Source of the DNA: Streptomyces sp. NBC_00536
GTDB lineage: Bacteria; Actinomycetota; Actinomycetes; Streptomycetales; Streptomycetaceae
Length of the DNA stretch: 64,000 nucleotides
Direction: 5' to 3'
Assembly (NCBI RefSeq): GCF_036346295.1
Contig: NZ_CP107819.1
Coordinates: 5,642,001 to 5,706,000 of the forward strand
This document shows, piece after piece, positions 7,470 through 15,525 of this stretch. Made by a program: the position numbers and the translations under genes. Position 1 is the first letter of the stretch. Every line of letters starts with the position of its first letter. The notes under the pieces were generated by a model, which had not been told where the DNA came from, made no database searches, and saw only the letters and a list, made by a program, of their open reading frames with translations.

Positions 7470-8149
7470 TGCGGCGTACCCGCGGGGGCCGCAGACGCCG
7501 GGGCCGTACCCGCCTGCGCCGTGCCCAGCAGGCCGTGCATCAGCAGGGCCGTGAAGGTGGCGACCCACATCTCGTCCACCGGCTCCCCGCTCACCAGGGC
7601 GCGGTGCACCACGGTGCCCGCGATGACGTCGAAGATCAGGTCCGTGGTGCGTCCGGCGAGCTGCGGGTCCGCCTCGTAGGGGAGTTCGCCGCGGGCCTGG
7701 GCGCGTTCGCGGCCCAGCACGACGAGACGTTTCTGCCGGTCCACGATCGCCGACCGGATCCGGTCGCGCAGTGCCTCGTCCCGGGTGGACTCGGCGACCA
7801 CCGCCATGAGGGCCGTACGGGCCTCCGGGCGCCGCAGCAGCTCCGCGAAGCGCAGGACGACGTACTCGATGTCGCCCTGGAGCGAACCCCGGTCGGGGAG
7901 TTCGAGCGCGTCGAAGAGTTCCGCGACGGCGTCGACGACCAGCTCGCTCTTGCCCGCCCAGCGGCGGTAGAGGGTGGTCTTGGCGACCCCGGCGCGGGCC
8001 GAGACGTCGCCCATGGTCAGCTTGGACCAGCCGAGTTCGACCAGCGCGTCCCGGGTGGCGGCGAGGATCGCGGTGTCCGCCGCGGCGCTGCGGGGGCGGC
8101 CGGTGCGGCCGGAGCCGGAGGCGGGGCTGCCGGAGACGGGGTTGCGCAT
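7454..8149 (-). CDS. TetR-family transcriptional regulator
   Basis: A 231-residue regulator. After a Gly/Ser/Arg-rich N-terminus, residues about 24-70 form the TetR helix-turn-helix (TMGDVSARAGVAKTTLYRRW). The C-terminal ligand domain has the TetR_C pattern (VVAESTRDEALRDRIRSAIV, then DLIFDVIAGTVVHRAL). The last ~20 residues are a low-complexity Ala/Gly/Thr/Pro repeat. An 88-base upstream region carries a perfect 10-bp-arm palindrome that is the likely autoregulatory operator. It is convergent with icmA; regulation of icmA is possible, but the palindromes differ. Confidence 0.9.
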   Translation of the reverse strand: MRNPVSGSPASGSGRTGRPRSAAADTAILAATRDALVELGWSKLTMGDVSARAGVAKTTLYRRWAGKSELVVDAVAELFDALELPDRGSLQGDIEYVVLRFAELLRRPEARTALMAVVAESTRDEALRDRIRSAIVDRQKRLVVLGRERAQARGELPYEADPQLAGRTTDLIFDVIAGTVVHRALVSGEPVDEMWVATFTALLMHGLLGTAQAGTAPASAAPAGTPQAGTA

Positions 8150-8236
8150 GGACGGTGACCATACCCGCCAGTAGCGGAACCGCGAGGACCCCGGACGGTG
8201 TGGTTCAGATCACGGGGCGCGAGGGCCTCCGGGGAG

Positions 8237-8259
8237 TTACGCTACGGCTCGTAGCGTAA
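8237..8259. promoter_or_regulatory. TetR-type operator palindrome
   Basis: TTACGCTACG (8237-8246) and CGTAGCGTAA (8250-8259) are exact inverted repeats around GCT. The 23-bp site lies 88 bases before the tetR start and about 200 bases before the divergent thioredoxin-TPR gene. Arm length and spacing are typical of TetR operators, so autoregulation is the simplest reading. Confidence 0.7.
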
Positions 8260-8320
8260 GAGCGGCAACCACGCGAAGGCTACGGCGCCAGGTGGGGACC
8301 CGGCGCCACAGAGGTTCAAG

Positions 8321-8393
8321 CGGTTCAGGTGTACGGCCGGTTCAGGTGCACGGCCGATCGGCAACGGTTCAACGGTTCCACGGCCGATCGGCA
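8321..8393 (+). repeat. Nested direct repeats in the leader of the thioredoxin-TPR gene
   Basis: A 19-base unit starting CGGTTCAGGTG occurs at 8321-8339 and 8339-8357 (period 18, one difference). A 15-base unit CACGGCCGATCGGCA occurs at 8349-8363 and 8379-8393 (period 30); it contains the palindrome GCCGATCGGC. No reading frame with coding character crosses it. The rest of the 311-base gap (8150-8460) holds only the TetR palindrome. Confidence 0.6.
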
Positions 8394-8460
8394 GTGCTGT
8401 TTTACGACGTCTTTCACGAGGTCTTTTCGTCGGCGCGCGCACACGGGGGAGGATGTACGC

Positions 8461-9456
8461 ATGCAGCCCAGAAACATGTCCATGAGCGGCGTCGTCGACC
8501 TCGCCGCGGTGAAGGCGGCCGGCGAGGCCAAGGCGAAGGCGGAGCAGGCGCGCGCGGCCGCGGCCCAGGGCGGCGCCGTCGGCGCCGTGCCCGGCGCCGC
8601 GGCTCCGGCCTCGCTCGTCATCGATGTCGACGAGGCCGGTTTCGAACTCGACGTGCTCGAACTCTCGCACCAGGTCCCGGTCGTCATCGACTTCTGGGCC
8701 GAGTGGTGCGAGCCGTGCAAGCAGCTCAGCCCGGTGCTGGAACGACTGGTCAACGGAGCGAACGGCCGTCTCGTTCTGGCCAAGATTGATGTCGACGCCA
8801 ACCAGATGCTGATGCAGCAGTTCGGCGTCCAGGGCATTCCCGCCGTGTTCGCGGTCGTCGCCGGTCAGGCGCTGCCGCTGTTCCAGGGCGCGGTGCCCGA
8901 GCAGCAGATCCGCGAGACCCTCGGCCAGCTCATCCAGGTCGCCGAGGAGCGCTACGGTCTCACCGGCATCGTGGTCGACCCCGCCGCGGACGGCGCCTAC
9001 GCCGCGGGCGCGGGTGGCGCGGACGAGGAGCCGGAAGGCCCGTACGACGCCCTGCTGGAAGCGGCCGTCGTCGCGCTGGACGCGGGCGACCTGGGCGGCG
9101 CCGTCCAGGCGTACAAGAACGTACTGGCCGGGGATCCGGCCAACAGCGAGGCCAAGCTGGGTCTGGCCCAGGCCGAACTCCTCGCGCGGGTGCAGCACAT
9201 GAACCCGCAGGAGGTGCGCACCGCGGCGGCCGCGAATCCGGCCGATCCGGCGGCGCAGATCGCCGCGGCCGACCTGGACATGGCCGGCGGTCACATCCAG
9301 GACGCCTTCGGACGGCTCGTGGACGCCGTCCGTGTCACGGCGGGTGACGACCGGGACGCGGTACGGGTGCGGCTGCTGGAGCTGTTCGAGGTCATCGGGG
9401 CGGACGACCCCCGGGTCTCGGCGGCGCGCACGGCCCTCGCGCGGGTGCTCTTCTAG
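8461..9456 (+). CDS. Thioredoxin-domain and TPR protein (YbbN/CnoX-like)
   Basis: A 331-residue cytoplasmic protein. ATG 8461 is preceded by GGGGGAGGA at 7 bases; upstream in-frame starts lie within the repeats. Residues 1-50 are an Ala-rich helix. A thioredoxin fold spans about 52-165 with an intact C83-E-P-C86 active site (FWAEWCEPCKQ) and the cis-proline segment GIPAVFAV. The C-terminal half is helical TPR-like (LLEAAVVALDAGDLGGAVQA; KLGLAQAELLARV). This architecture is that of YbbN/CnoX, a chaperedoxin that holds unfolded clients and protects them from over-oxidation. E. coli CnoX lacks a CxxC pair, so this protein may be redox-active. Confidence 0.88.
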   Translation: MQPRNMSMSGVVDLAAVKAAGEAKAKAEQARAAAAQGGAVGAVPGAAAPASLVIDVDEAGFELDVLELSHQVPVVIDFWAEWCEPCKQLSPVLERLVNGANGRLVLAKIDVDANQMLMQQFGVQGIPAVFAVVAGQALPLFQGAVPEQQIRETLGQLIQVAEERYGLTGIVVDPAADGAYAAGAGGADEEPEGPYDALLEAAVVALDAGDLGGAVQAYKNVLAGDPANSEAKLGLAQAELLARVQHMNPQEVRTAAAANPADPAAQIAAADLDMAGGHIQDAFGRLVDAVRVTAGDDRDAVRVRLLELFEVIGADDPRVSAARTALARVLF

Positions 9457-9539
9457 GGCGGGCCGGGGTCCGTTCCGGGCCTGCTCCGCGACGCGCTCGC
9501 GTCTCGGTGGACCGCCACCGTTTTGTTGACACGGAGATA

Positions 9540-9585
9540 AACAGCGGCCGCACTTTGCCAAAACTTGGCAATCGCGGCCGCTGTT
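9540..9585. terminator. Two-tier hairpin after the thioredoxin-TPR gene
   Basis: AACAGCGGCCGC (9540-9551) pairs with GCGGCCGCTGTT (9574-9585). Inside it TTGCCAA (9555-9561) pairs with TTGGCAA (9565-9571) around AAC. It is 83 bases after the stop and the only strong structure there, so a terminator is likely. Confidence 0.6.
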
Positions 9586-10075
9586 ACTCGTAGTAAGCCG
9601 AACCCCGTGAACTGTCCGGTTGATTCGGTCTTCCACCCATCTGTCGTGGCCTTGGGTGACACCCTGTGTTGCCGCTCGACGGCGACGTGTCGCACTGCGG
9701 TTATCCAGCCGTTACCCGCCAGTAACGAACCCCCTTGTGCCCCGGCCGGGAATGGACCACGATCGGCCACGCTCGGTCCATCCCGCAGCGCCGGTCGCCC
9801 GGCACCGCGAGGATGGGTCCCCACCGAGCCGGCCGGTGGCAGTGGCGCCGGACGCGGGACAGGGGGGTCGCCGCCGTACCCGGTGGTGCCTGTCCTCATC
9901 AGGTTGCGCGAACGCGTGGCCCAGTGGTTGTCGCTCGGGGGTGATCGCCGGTGTTCCTGACGCGGCACAGCCGTGACTCGGCCGCCTGCGCTCCTTCCCG
10001 AGGACGTAGCACTTCTCCCATCCCAGGACGGGCAGGGCCCGGACCGGAGATGTACGTCCGATGAGGAGGAACAAC
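9584..10075 (+). promoter_or_regulatory. Upstream region of the DUF6230 operon, with two TTAC...GTAA dyads
   Basis: This non-coding stretch (about 490 bases) precedes the DUF6230 gene. It holds TTACT-CGT-AGTAA at 9584-9596 and GTTAC-CCGCCA-GTAAC at 9711-9726. Both are TTAC/GTAA inverted repeats, a common shape for TetR-type operators. No coding frame or recognised riboswitch is evident in the remainder. Confidence 0.35.
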
Positions 10076-10723
10076 ATGAATTCCCAGGTTCGTGGTGGGA
10101 CCAGATGGAAGCGCTTCGCTCTCGTCATGGTGCCGAGCATCGCGGCCACCGCCGCGGTGGGTGTGGGTCTGGCGCAGGGTGCCCTCGCGGCGTCCTTCAG
10201 CGTCTCGGGCCAGGACTTCAAGGTGTCGGCCGACGAGCTCGTCGGTGACAACCTGATCCAGTACGGCAGCGTGGCCAAGGGCAAGACCCTCGGCGACCCC
10301 AACAAGGACGCGTACCACCCGGTCACCATCTCCGGGTTCAGTCACGCCGAGATCACCAACATGTGCCAGTCGCTGGTCACCCCGGTGCCCGGCCTCGGCA
10401 ACATCACCCTGCAGCTGCGGACGGGCAACAAGGGCCGTCCCGCCGTCGCGGAGAACATCTACCTCGACGTCGCCGAGCTGGACGCGGACGCGAAGTTCGA
10501 GCAGCTCGACATCGGTGTCGCGGTCAGCGACCCGAGCCACGTCACCAAGGCCCAGCCCGGCACGGTGGCCGATGGCGGTCTCTTCTCGCAGCGCGCGAAG
10601 AAGGCCACGCTGACCAACGTGCGGCAGAAGGCATGGGCGACGACGGCGGGCACCTTCACGCTGCCGGACCTCAAGCTTCGTCTGCTCAGCGGTGACCAGC
10701 CGTGCTACCAGGACGCCAAGTAG
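10076..10723 (+). CDS. DUF6230-type exported or membrane-anchored protein
   Basis: 215 residues. I chose ATG 10076 because AGGAGG lies 6 bases upstream; an ATG at 10061 would overlap that site. A basic N-terminus and one hydrophobic segment (about residues 11-38, FALVMVPSIAATAAVGVGLA) form a signal or anchor sequence. The rest is a beta-rich domain with three cysteines that could be extracytoplasmic. The sequence matches my memory of DUF6230, sometimes annotated without strong support as cholesterol esterase; no lipase motif (GxSxG) is visible. It is followed by a DUF6114 gene, its usual partner. Confidence 0.82.
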   Translation: MNSQVRGGTRWKRFALVMVPSIAATAAVGVGLAQGALAASFSVSGQDFKVSADELVGDNLIQYGSVAKGKTLGDPNKDAYHPVTISGFSHAEITNMCQSLVTPVPGLGNITLQLRTGNKGRPAVAENIYLDVAELDADAKFEQLDIGVAVSDPSHVTKAQPGTVADGGLFSQRAKKATLTNVRQKAWATTAGTFTLPDLKLRLLSGDQPCYQDAK

Positions 10724-10839
10724 TCCGTCCGGTCGCTTGAACCCGCCGGGTGGGCGCGGTGGCAGGTACGCCGCCCCGTCCGCCCGTCCGGGCGCACCAC
10801 GTAGTTCTCCGTACGACCGTTTTCAGGGAGCTGTTGTCC

Positions 10840-11346
10840 ATGTACCCCGAGGCCCCCGTAACCCCGGCAGACGATCACTGGCTCACGGTGCTCTGGTACC
10901 GGTTCCGCGCCTGGCGCGGCGCCCGGCCCTTCTGGGCGGGGCTGTTCACGCTGCTCGGCGGCCTCCCGATCGCGTACTTCCCGTACGCGGACGTCCGGTT
11001 GGGCAACATCACGATCGCCATGGCGACGACGGCCGGCGCCGGGTCACTGATCATCGGTGTCCTGCTGGTAACGCTCGGGCTCGCCCTCTGGTTCCAGCAG
11101 GGCATCAGGATCTTCGCCGGAGTGGCCACGCTCCTGCTGGGGCTGGTGTCGCTTCCGGTGTCGAACATCGGCGGCTTCCTGCTGGGCTTCCTGTGCGCGC
11201 TGATCGGCGGGTGCCTCGCGCTGGCGTGGGCGCCCGGCAGGCCCCTCGACCCCGCGGTCGAGCTGCCCGCTCCCCGCGAGGCGGAAACGGACCACGCTTC
11301 CGAGACGACTGCCCACGCCGATGGCGGGAGGAACAGTGCGGGGTGA
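10840..11346 (+). CDS. DUF6114-type membrane protein
   Basis: 168 residues from ATG 10840 with GGGAG about 9 bases upstream. There are four hydrophobic segments at about 31-50, 63-84, 86-106 and 111-136, with LGNITIAMATTAGAGSLIIG and LVSLPVSNIGGFLLGFLCAL typical of the DUF6114 family. Function is unknown; the constant pairing with DUF6230 suggests a membrane complex. The C-terminal tail is charged and its coding end overlaps the next gene by 11 bases. Confidence 0.82.
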   Translation: MYPEAPVTPADDHWLTVLWYRFRAWRGARPFWAGLFTLLGGLPIAYFPYADVRLGNITIAMATTAGAGSLIIGVLLVTLGLALWFQQGIRIFAGVATLLLGLVSLPVSNIGGFLLGFLCALIGGCLALAWAPGRPLDPAVELPAPREAETDHASETTAHADGGRNSAG

Positions 11347-12646
11347 CGAAACGCAACGGGCGCAGGCCCCAGGCGAAGAGTCCCGTGAGAGAAGGGGCCC
11401 GCGCCACGCGGCGCCCAGGAAGTCGCTGCTGACCAAGCTCCAGATACCCGTCGGCAAGACGATGGCCCTGGCGGCCATGCCGACCGCGGTGTTCGTCGGG
11501 ATGGGCATGGCGCCGAAGATGGCGCTGGCCGACGACAAGGAGATCCCGTTCGCGCCCGGGCCGTGCGTCACACGGTCCGACGAGCCCACGGAATCGCCCT
11601 CCCCGTCGGCCTCCACCTCCAAGAGCCCGTCCCCGAGCGCGTCGCCCACCGCGACCCCCTCGGCGGGCGTCCCGGTGGTGCCGAAGTCCTCTGCCTCCCC
11701 GTCGGCGCCCAAGCCCGCGGCCAAGCAGGGGAGCCCGTCCCAGCCGGCGAAGCAGGGGGCCCCGGCCGCCTCGCCGTCCGCGAGCGCCTCGCCGTCGGCG
11801 AAGACCACGAACCCGCTGGACCCGCTGGGTCTGGGCAGCACGGTCAAGGACTTCTTCGACGAGCTGGGCAAGCCCCTCAAGGGCGCCAAGGACGCGGTCA
11901 CCCCGACGCCCGCGCCCGCCACCACGCCCGGCGCGAAGCAGAGCCCCGACCCGGCCGCGGACGCCGTCCGCGAGGCGGCGGACAAGGCCGGAGTCTCGGT
12001 CTCGGAGCTGCCGCAGGACGTCAAGGACAGCGCGAAGACCCCGAAGGACGAGACGGGGAAGGCGGACGAGGAGAAGAAGGCAGACGACGCGAGCCCCAGC
12101 CCCTCCAAGAGCGGGGACGCCACGACCGGCGACCCCGCGACGGCGGACGGCAAGACGCCCTTCCCCTGCCCGACGCTGGACGCGCAGGCCCTGGCCAACG
12201 CCAAGCTGGATCCCGGCGTCCCGGTCCTGCCGGACGAGCCCTGGTACCTCGACAGCTCCCTGCTGACCCTCTACGGGCTGGACTACGCGGGCATCGTCGA
12301 GGTCAAGACGGCGAACGGCAGCACCAAGAAGGTCCTGAAGTTCACGGCGGACTCGCTCGACATCAAGGACCTCTACCAGACGGTCGGCAAGAGCGGGAAC
12401 GTCGCCCACCTCAAGTCCCGTCCGGGCTCCACGTCCACGATCCGCGGCGGCACGGTGACGATGTACACCGAGAGCCTGAAGGGGAACCTGTTCGGGCTGA
12501 TCCCGATCGAGTTCACCCCGAACACCCCGCCGCCGCTGAACGTCCCCTTCGCGTTCTTCACGAACGTCAAGGTCGTCCAGGCGGGCCAGTTCGGCGGCAA
12601 CCTGACCGTTCCGGGCCTGCACAACTACATCGGCCCGCCGGAGTAG
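11336..12646 (+). CDS. Secreted or anchored Ser/Pro/Lys-rich protein of the DUF6230 operon
   Basis: 436 residues from GTG 11336 (GGGAGG just upstream); an ATG at 11321 is an alternative start. Residues about 1-40 are Arg-rich, then KTMALAAMPTAVFVGMGMA and ALA form a signal-like segment. Residues ~60-285 are a low-complexity linker (SPSPSAS, PKPAAK, SPSKSG repeats). A folded C-terminal domain of ~150 residues follows (CPTLDAQALANAKLDPG, PWYLDSSLLTLYGLDYAGIV, ending LTVPGLHNYIGPPE). I do not recognise the domain. Overlap with the DUF6114 gene makes a three-gene operon likely, ended by the strong hairpin at 12668. Confidence 0.75.
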   Translation: MRGDETQRAQAPGEESRERRGPRHAAPRKSLLTKLQIPVGKTMALAAMPTAVFVGMGMAPKMALADDKEIPFAPGPCVTRSDEPTESPSPSASTSKSPSPSASPTATPSAGVPVVPKSSASPSAPKPAAKQGSPSQPAKQGAPAASPSASASPSAKTTNPLDPLGLGSTVKDFFDELGKPLKGAKDAVTPTPAPATTPGAKQSPDPAADAVREAADKAGVSVSELPQDVKDSAKTPKDETGKADEEKKADDASPSPSKSGDATTGDPATADGKTPFPCPTLDAQALANAKLDPGVPVLPDEPWYLDSSLLTLYGLDYAGIVEVKTANGSTKKVLKFTADSLDIKDLYQTVGKSGNVAHLKSRPGSTSTIRGGTVTMYTESLKGNLFGLIPIEFTPNTPPPLNVPFAFFTNVKVVQAGQFGGNLTVPGLHNYIGPPE

Positions 12647-12667
12647 GCAGCGCCCCGCACGACGCGC

Positions 12668-12705
12668 CGAGGGCGGCACCCCGATCGTTCGGGGTGCCGC
12701 CCTCG
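12668..12705. terminator. Strong bidirectional terminator between convergent genes
   Basis: A perfect 17-bp stem (12668-12684 with 12689-12705) and a 4-base TCGT loop, 21 bases after one stop and 36 bases from the stop of the convergent pyk gene. Confidence 0.85.
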
Positions 12706-12741
12706 TGTCTGTGCGGCAGACGGAGCGGTACGCGAGCGACG

Positions 12742-14172
12742 TCAGTCGCGGGCGCCGCCGTTGAGGTGGTGGACGCGGACCATGTTGGTCGTGCCCGGGA
12801 CGCCGGGGGGCGAACCGGCCGTGATGATCATGGTGTCGCCCTGGTTGTAGCGCTTGAGCTTGAGCAGCTCGTCGTCCACCAGGTCGACCATCGCGTCGGT
12901 GTTGTCCACGTGGCGCACGACGTACGACTCGACGCCCCAGCTCAGGGAGAGCTGGTTGCGGGTGCTCTCGCTGGTCGTGAAGGCCAGGATCGGCTGGACC
13001 GCGCGGTAGCGCGACAGGCGGCGGGCCGTGTCACCGGAGTGGGTGAAGGCGACCAGCGCCTTGCCGTCGAGGAAGTCGGCGATCTCGCAGGCCGCACGGG
13101 CGACGGAGCCGCCCTGGGTGCGCGGCTTCTTGCCCGGGACCAGGGGCTGGAGGCCCTTGGAGAGCAGCTCTTCCTCGGCCGCGACGACGATCTTCGACAT
13201 CGTCTTGACGGTCTCGATCGGGTAGGCGCCGACCGAGGACTCGGCCGACAGCATGACCGCGTCGGCGCCGTCGAGGATGGCGTTCGCGACGTCGGAGGCC
13301 TCGGCGCGGGTCGGCCGCGAGTTGGTGATCATCGACTCCATCATCTGGGTCGCGACGATCACCGGCTTGGCGTTGCGGCGGCACATCTCGATGAGCCGCT
13401 TCTGGACCATCGGGACCTTTTCGAGCGGGTACTCGACGGCCAGGTCACCACGGGCCACCATGACCGCGTCGAAGGCGTCGACGACGGCCTCCATGTTCGC
13501 GACCGCCTGCGGCTTCTCGACCTTGGCGATGACGGGGACCCGGCGGCCCTCCTCGTCCATGACCTTGTGGACGTCCTTGACGTCGTTGGCGTCACGGACG
13601 AAGGACAGGGCGACCATGTCGCAGCCCATCCGCAGGGCGAAGCGGAGGTCGTCGACGTCCTTCTCGGACAGGGCCGGGACGTTGACGGCGGCACCCGGCA
13701 GGTTGATGCCCTTGTGGTCCGAGATGACACCGCCCTCGATGACGATGGTCTTGACCTGCGCGCCCTCGACCGAGGTCACGCGAAGCTCGACGTTGCCGTC
13801 GTTGATCAGGATCTGGTCGCCCTTGGAGACGTCACCCGGCAGGCCCTTGTAGGTGGTGCCGCAGATGGACTTGTCGCCAGGGACGTCCTCGGTGGTGATG
13901 GTGAACTCGTCACCGCGCACCAGCTCGACGGGACCCTCGGCGAAGGTTTCCAGACGGATCTTCGGACCCTGGAGGTCGGCGAGGACGCCGACGGCACGCC
14001 CGGTGTCCTCGGAGACCTTCCGGACGCGGTCGTACCGCTCCTGGTGTTCTGCCTGGGATCCGTGGCTGAAGTTGAATCGGGCCACGTTCATGCCTGCCTC
14101 GATGAGCGCTTTCAGCTGCTCATACGAGTCGACGGCGGGGCCCAGCGTGCAGACGATTTTGGAACGGCGCAT
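12742..14172 (-). CDS. pyk2: Pyruvate kinase
   Basis: 476 residues, the usual length for bacterial pyruvate kinase; it makes ATP and pyruvate from phosphoenolpyruvate and ADP at the end of glycolysis. Visible motifs are RRSKIVCTLGPAVDS at the N-terminus, NVARFNFSHGS, the substrate-metal segment VMVARGDLAVE, MMESMITNSRPTRAEASDVANAI, and the effector-binding C-terminal domain. It is last of the same-strand series pta-ackA-pyk2, with a 65-base gap to ackA and its own promoter signals. S. coelicolor has two pyk genes; this context corresponds to pyk2 (SCO5423, from memory). Confidence 0.95.
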   Translation of the reverse strand: MRRSKIVCTLGPAVDSYEQLKALIEAGMNVARFNFSHGSQAEHQERYDRVRKVSEDTGRAVGVLADLQGPKIRLETFAEGPVELVRGDEFTITTEDVPGDKSICGTTYKGLPGDVSKGDQILINDGNVELRVTSVEGAQVKTIVIEGGVISDHKGINLPGAAVNVPALSEKDVDDLRFALRMGCDMVALSFVRDANDVKDVHKVMDEEGRRVPVIAKVEKPQAVANMEAVVDAFDAVMVARGDLAVEYPLEKVPMVQKRLIEMCRRNAKPVIVATQMMESMITNSRPTRAEASDVANAILDGADAVMLSAESSVGAYPIETVKTMSKIVVAAEEELLSKGLQPLVPGKKPRTQGGSVARAACEIADFLDGKALVAFTHSGDTARRLSRYRAVQPILAFTTSESTRNQLSLSWGVESYVVRHVDNTDAMVDLVDDELLKLKRYNQGDTMIITAGSPPGVPGTTNMVRVHHLNGGARD

Positions 14173-14179
14173 GGAGCGG

Positions 14180-14213
14180 ATCCTATCGGTTTGTTTCGTA
14201 GCGGAATATTCCG
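14180..14213 (-). promoter_or_regulatory. pyk2 promoter with CGGAATATTCCG palindrome
   Basis: On the minus strand TAGGAT (14185-14180) ends 7 bases before the ATG, without a ribosome binding site, which suggests a leaderless transcript. The perfect 12-bp palindrome CGGAATATTCCG (14202-14213) covers the expected -35 position and may be an operator. Confidence 0.45.
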
Positions 14214-14237
14214 TCTGGTGGAAAGTCCAAGACGCAG

Positions 14238-15461
14238 CTACCCGGTAACGGTAACGAGTTCGTACGCCTGGGTGGCGATCTCCAGTTCCTCATCCGTCGG
14301 GACCACGGCCACGGCCACCCGGGCGTACTCCGCCGAGATCAGCCGCGGCTCCGGGGAGCGCACCGCGTTGGCTTCCAGGTCCAGCGCGAGCCCCAGCTCG
14401 GCCAGCCCGTCCACCGCAGCTTCCCGCACCTGGTGCGCGTTCTCGCCGACCCCGGCCGTGAACACCACCGCGTCCACCCGGCCGAGAACGGCCGAGTAGG
14501 CACCGATGTACTTCTTCAGGCGGTGGACGTACGCCGCGAAGGCGACGCCCGCCGCCTCGTCTCCCTCGCCCGCGCGCCGCAGCACCTCGCGCATGTCGTT
14601 GTCCCCGCACATGCCCAGCAGACCGCTCTTCTTGTTCAGGAGCGAATCGATCTCATCCACCGAGAGGCCGCCCACCCGGGCCAGGTGGAAGACGACGGCC
14701 GGATCGAGGTCCCCGGAGCGGGTTCCCATGACCAGACCCTCCAGCGGGGTCAGCCCCATCGAGGTGTCCACGCACACCCCGCCCCGCACCGCCGAGGCCG
14801 AGGCGCCGTTGCCCAGGTGCAGCACGATGACGTTCACGTCCTCGGGCGCCCTGCCCAGCAGGGCCGCGGTCGCCCGGGACACGTAGGCGTGCGAGGTGCC
14901 GTGGAACCCGTACCGCCGGATGGAGTACTTCTCGGCGGTCGCCGCGTCGATCGCGTACCGCGCCACGTACTCCGGCATCGTCGCGTGGAAGGCCGTGTCG
15001 AAGACCGCGACCTGCGGGAGGTCCGGGCGCAGCGCGCGGGCCACCTCGATGCCCGTCACGTTCGCCGGGTTGTGCAGCGGCGCGAGCGGGATCAGGGCCC
15101 GGATCTCGGCCAGCACCTCGTCGTCGATCACGGTCGGCCGGGTGAACTTCGTCCCGCCGTGCACCACCCGGTGGCCGATGGCGGCCAGTTCGGCGGAGTC
15201 CAGGCCCGTGCCGTCGGCGGCCAGCTCGGCGGCGACGGCCGTCAGCGCCGCCCGGTGGTCCGCGATCGGGCCGAGCACCTCCCGCTTACGGTCGGCGGCG
15301 TCCGGATCCCCGGTGAGCCGTTCGTGCACCAGCCGGGAGGTCTCCTCGCCGATGCGCTCCACCAGCCCGACGGCCAGGCGGGACCGGTCCGCCATGTCGA
15401 GCAGCTGGTACTTGACCGACGAGGAGCCGGAGTTGAGGACGAGTACGCGCGATGCGGTCAC
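14238..15461 (-). CDS. ackA: Acetate kinase
   Basis: 407 residues, standard length. It interconverts acetyl phosphate plus ADP with acetate plus ATP in the cytoplasm. The family signatures are clear: LVLNSGSSSVKYQL at the N-terminus, the second signature HRVVHGGTKFT, the adenosine-site segment LHLGNGASASAVRGG, and VFTAGVGENAHQVRE. The GTG start has GAAGG about 10 bases upstream. It lies 64 bases downstream of pta on the same strand, so the two form the Pta-AckA acetate overflow and acetyl-phosphate module. Confidence 0.96.
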   Translation of the reverse strand: MTASRVLVLNSGSSSVKYQLLDMADRSRLAVGLVERIGEETSRLVHERLTGDPDAADRKREVLGPIADHRAALTAVAAELAADGTGLDSAELAAIGHRVVHGGTKFTRPTVIDDEVLAEIRALIPLAPLHNPANVTGIEVARALRPDLPQVAVFDTAFHATMPEYVARYAIDAATAEKYSIRRYGFHGTSHAYVSRATAALLGRAPEDVNVIVLHLGNGASASAVRGGVCVDTSMGLTPLEGLVMGTRSGDLDPAVVFHLARVGGLSVDEIDSLLNKKSGLLGMCGDNDMREVLRRAGEGDEAAGVAFAAYVHRLKKYIGAYSAVLGRVDAVVFTAGVGENAHQVREAAVDGLAELGLALDLEANAVRSPEPRLISAEYARVAVAVVPTDEELEIATQAYELVTVTG

Positions 15462-15505
15462 GTGTGCGGAACCTTCTCGTGTGGGTGGGGGGTGCGGTGC
15501 GGGGT

Positions 15506-15521
15506 CGTACGACGTCGTACG
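15506..15521. promoter_or_regulatory. 16-bp palindrome in the pta-ackA gap
   Basis: CGTACGAC followed by its exact reverse complement lies 4 bases after the pta stop and about 45 bases before ackA. It could be a weak attenuating hairpin or an operator for ackA. Confidence 0.35.
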
Positions 15522-15525
15522 GGGG

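Noticed and set aside
7454..8149. TetR protein as the regulator that binds the icmA palindrome
   Set aside because: Its own upstream palindrome (TTACGCTACG arms) differs from the icmA one (ATTTACTAGGAC arms); kept only as a possibility.
8349..8393. Repeat with 30-base period considered as a CRISPR remnant
   Set aside because: Only two copies, contained palindrome and no cas genes; overlaps a second 18-base repeat system.
10076..10723. Annotation as cholesterol esterase
   Set aside because: No lipase/esterase motif is visible; the name seems inherited.
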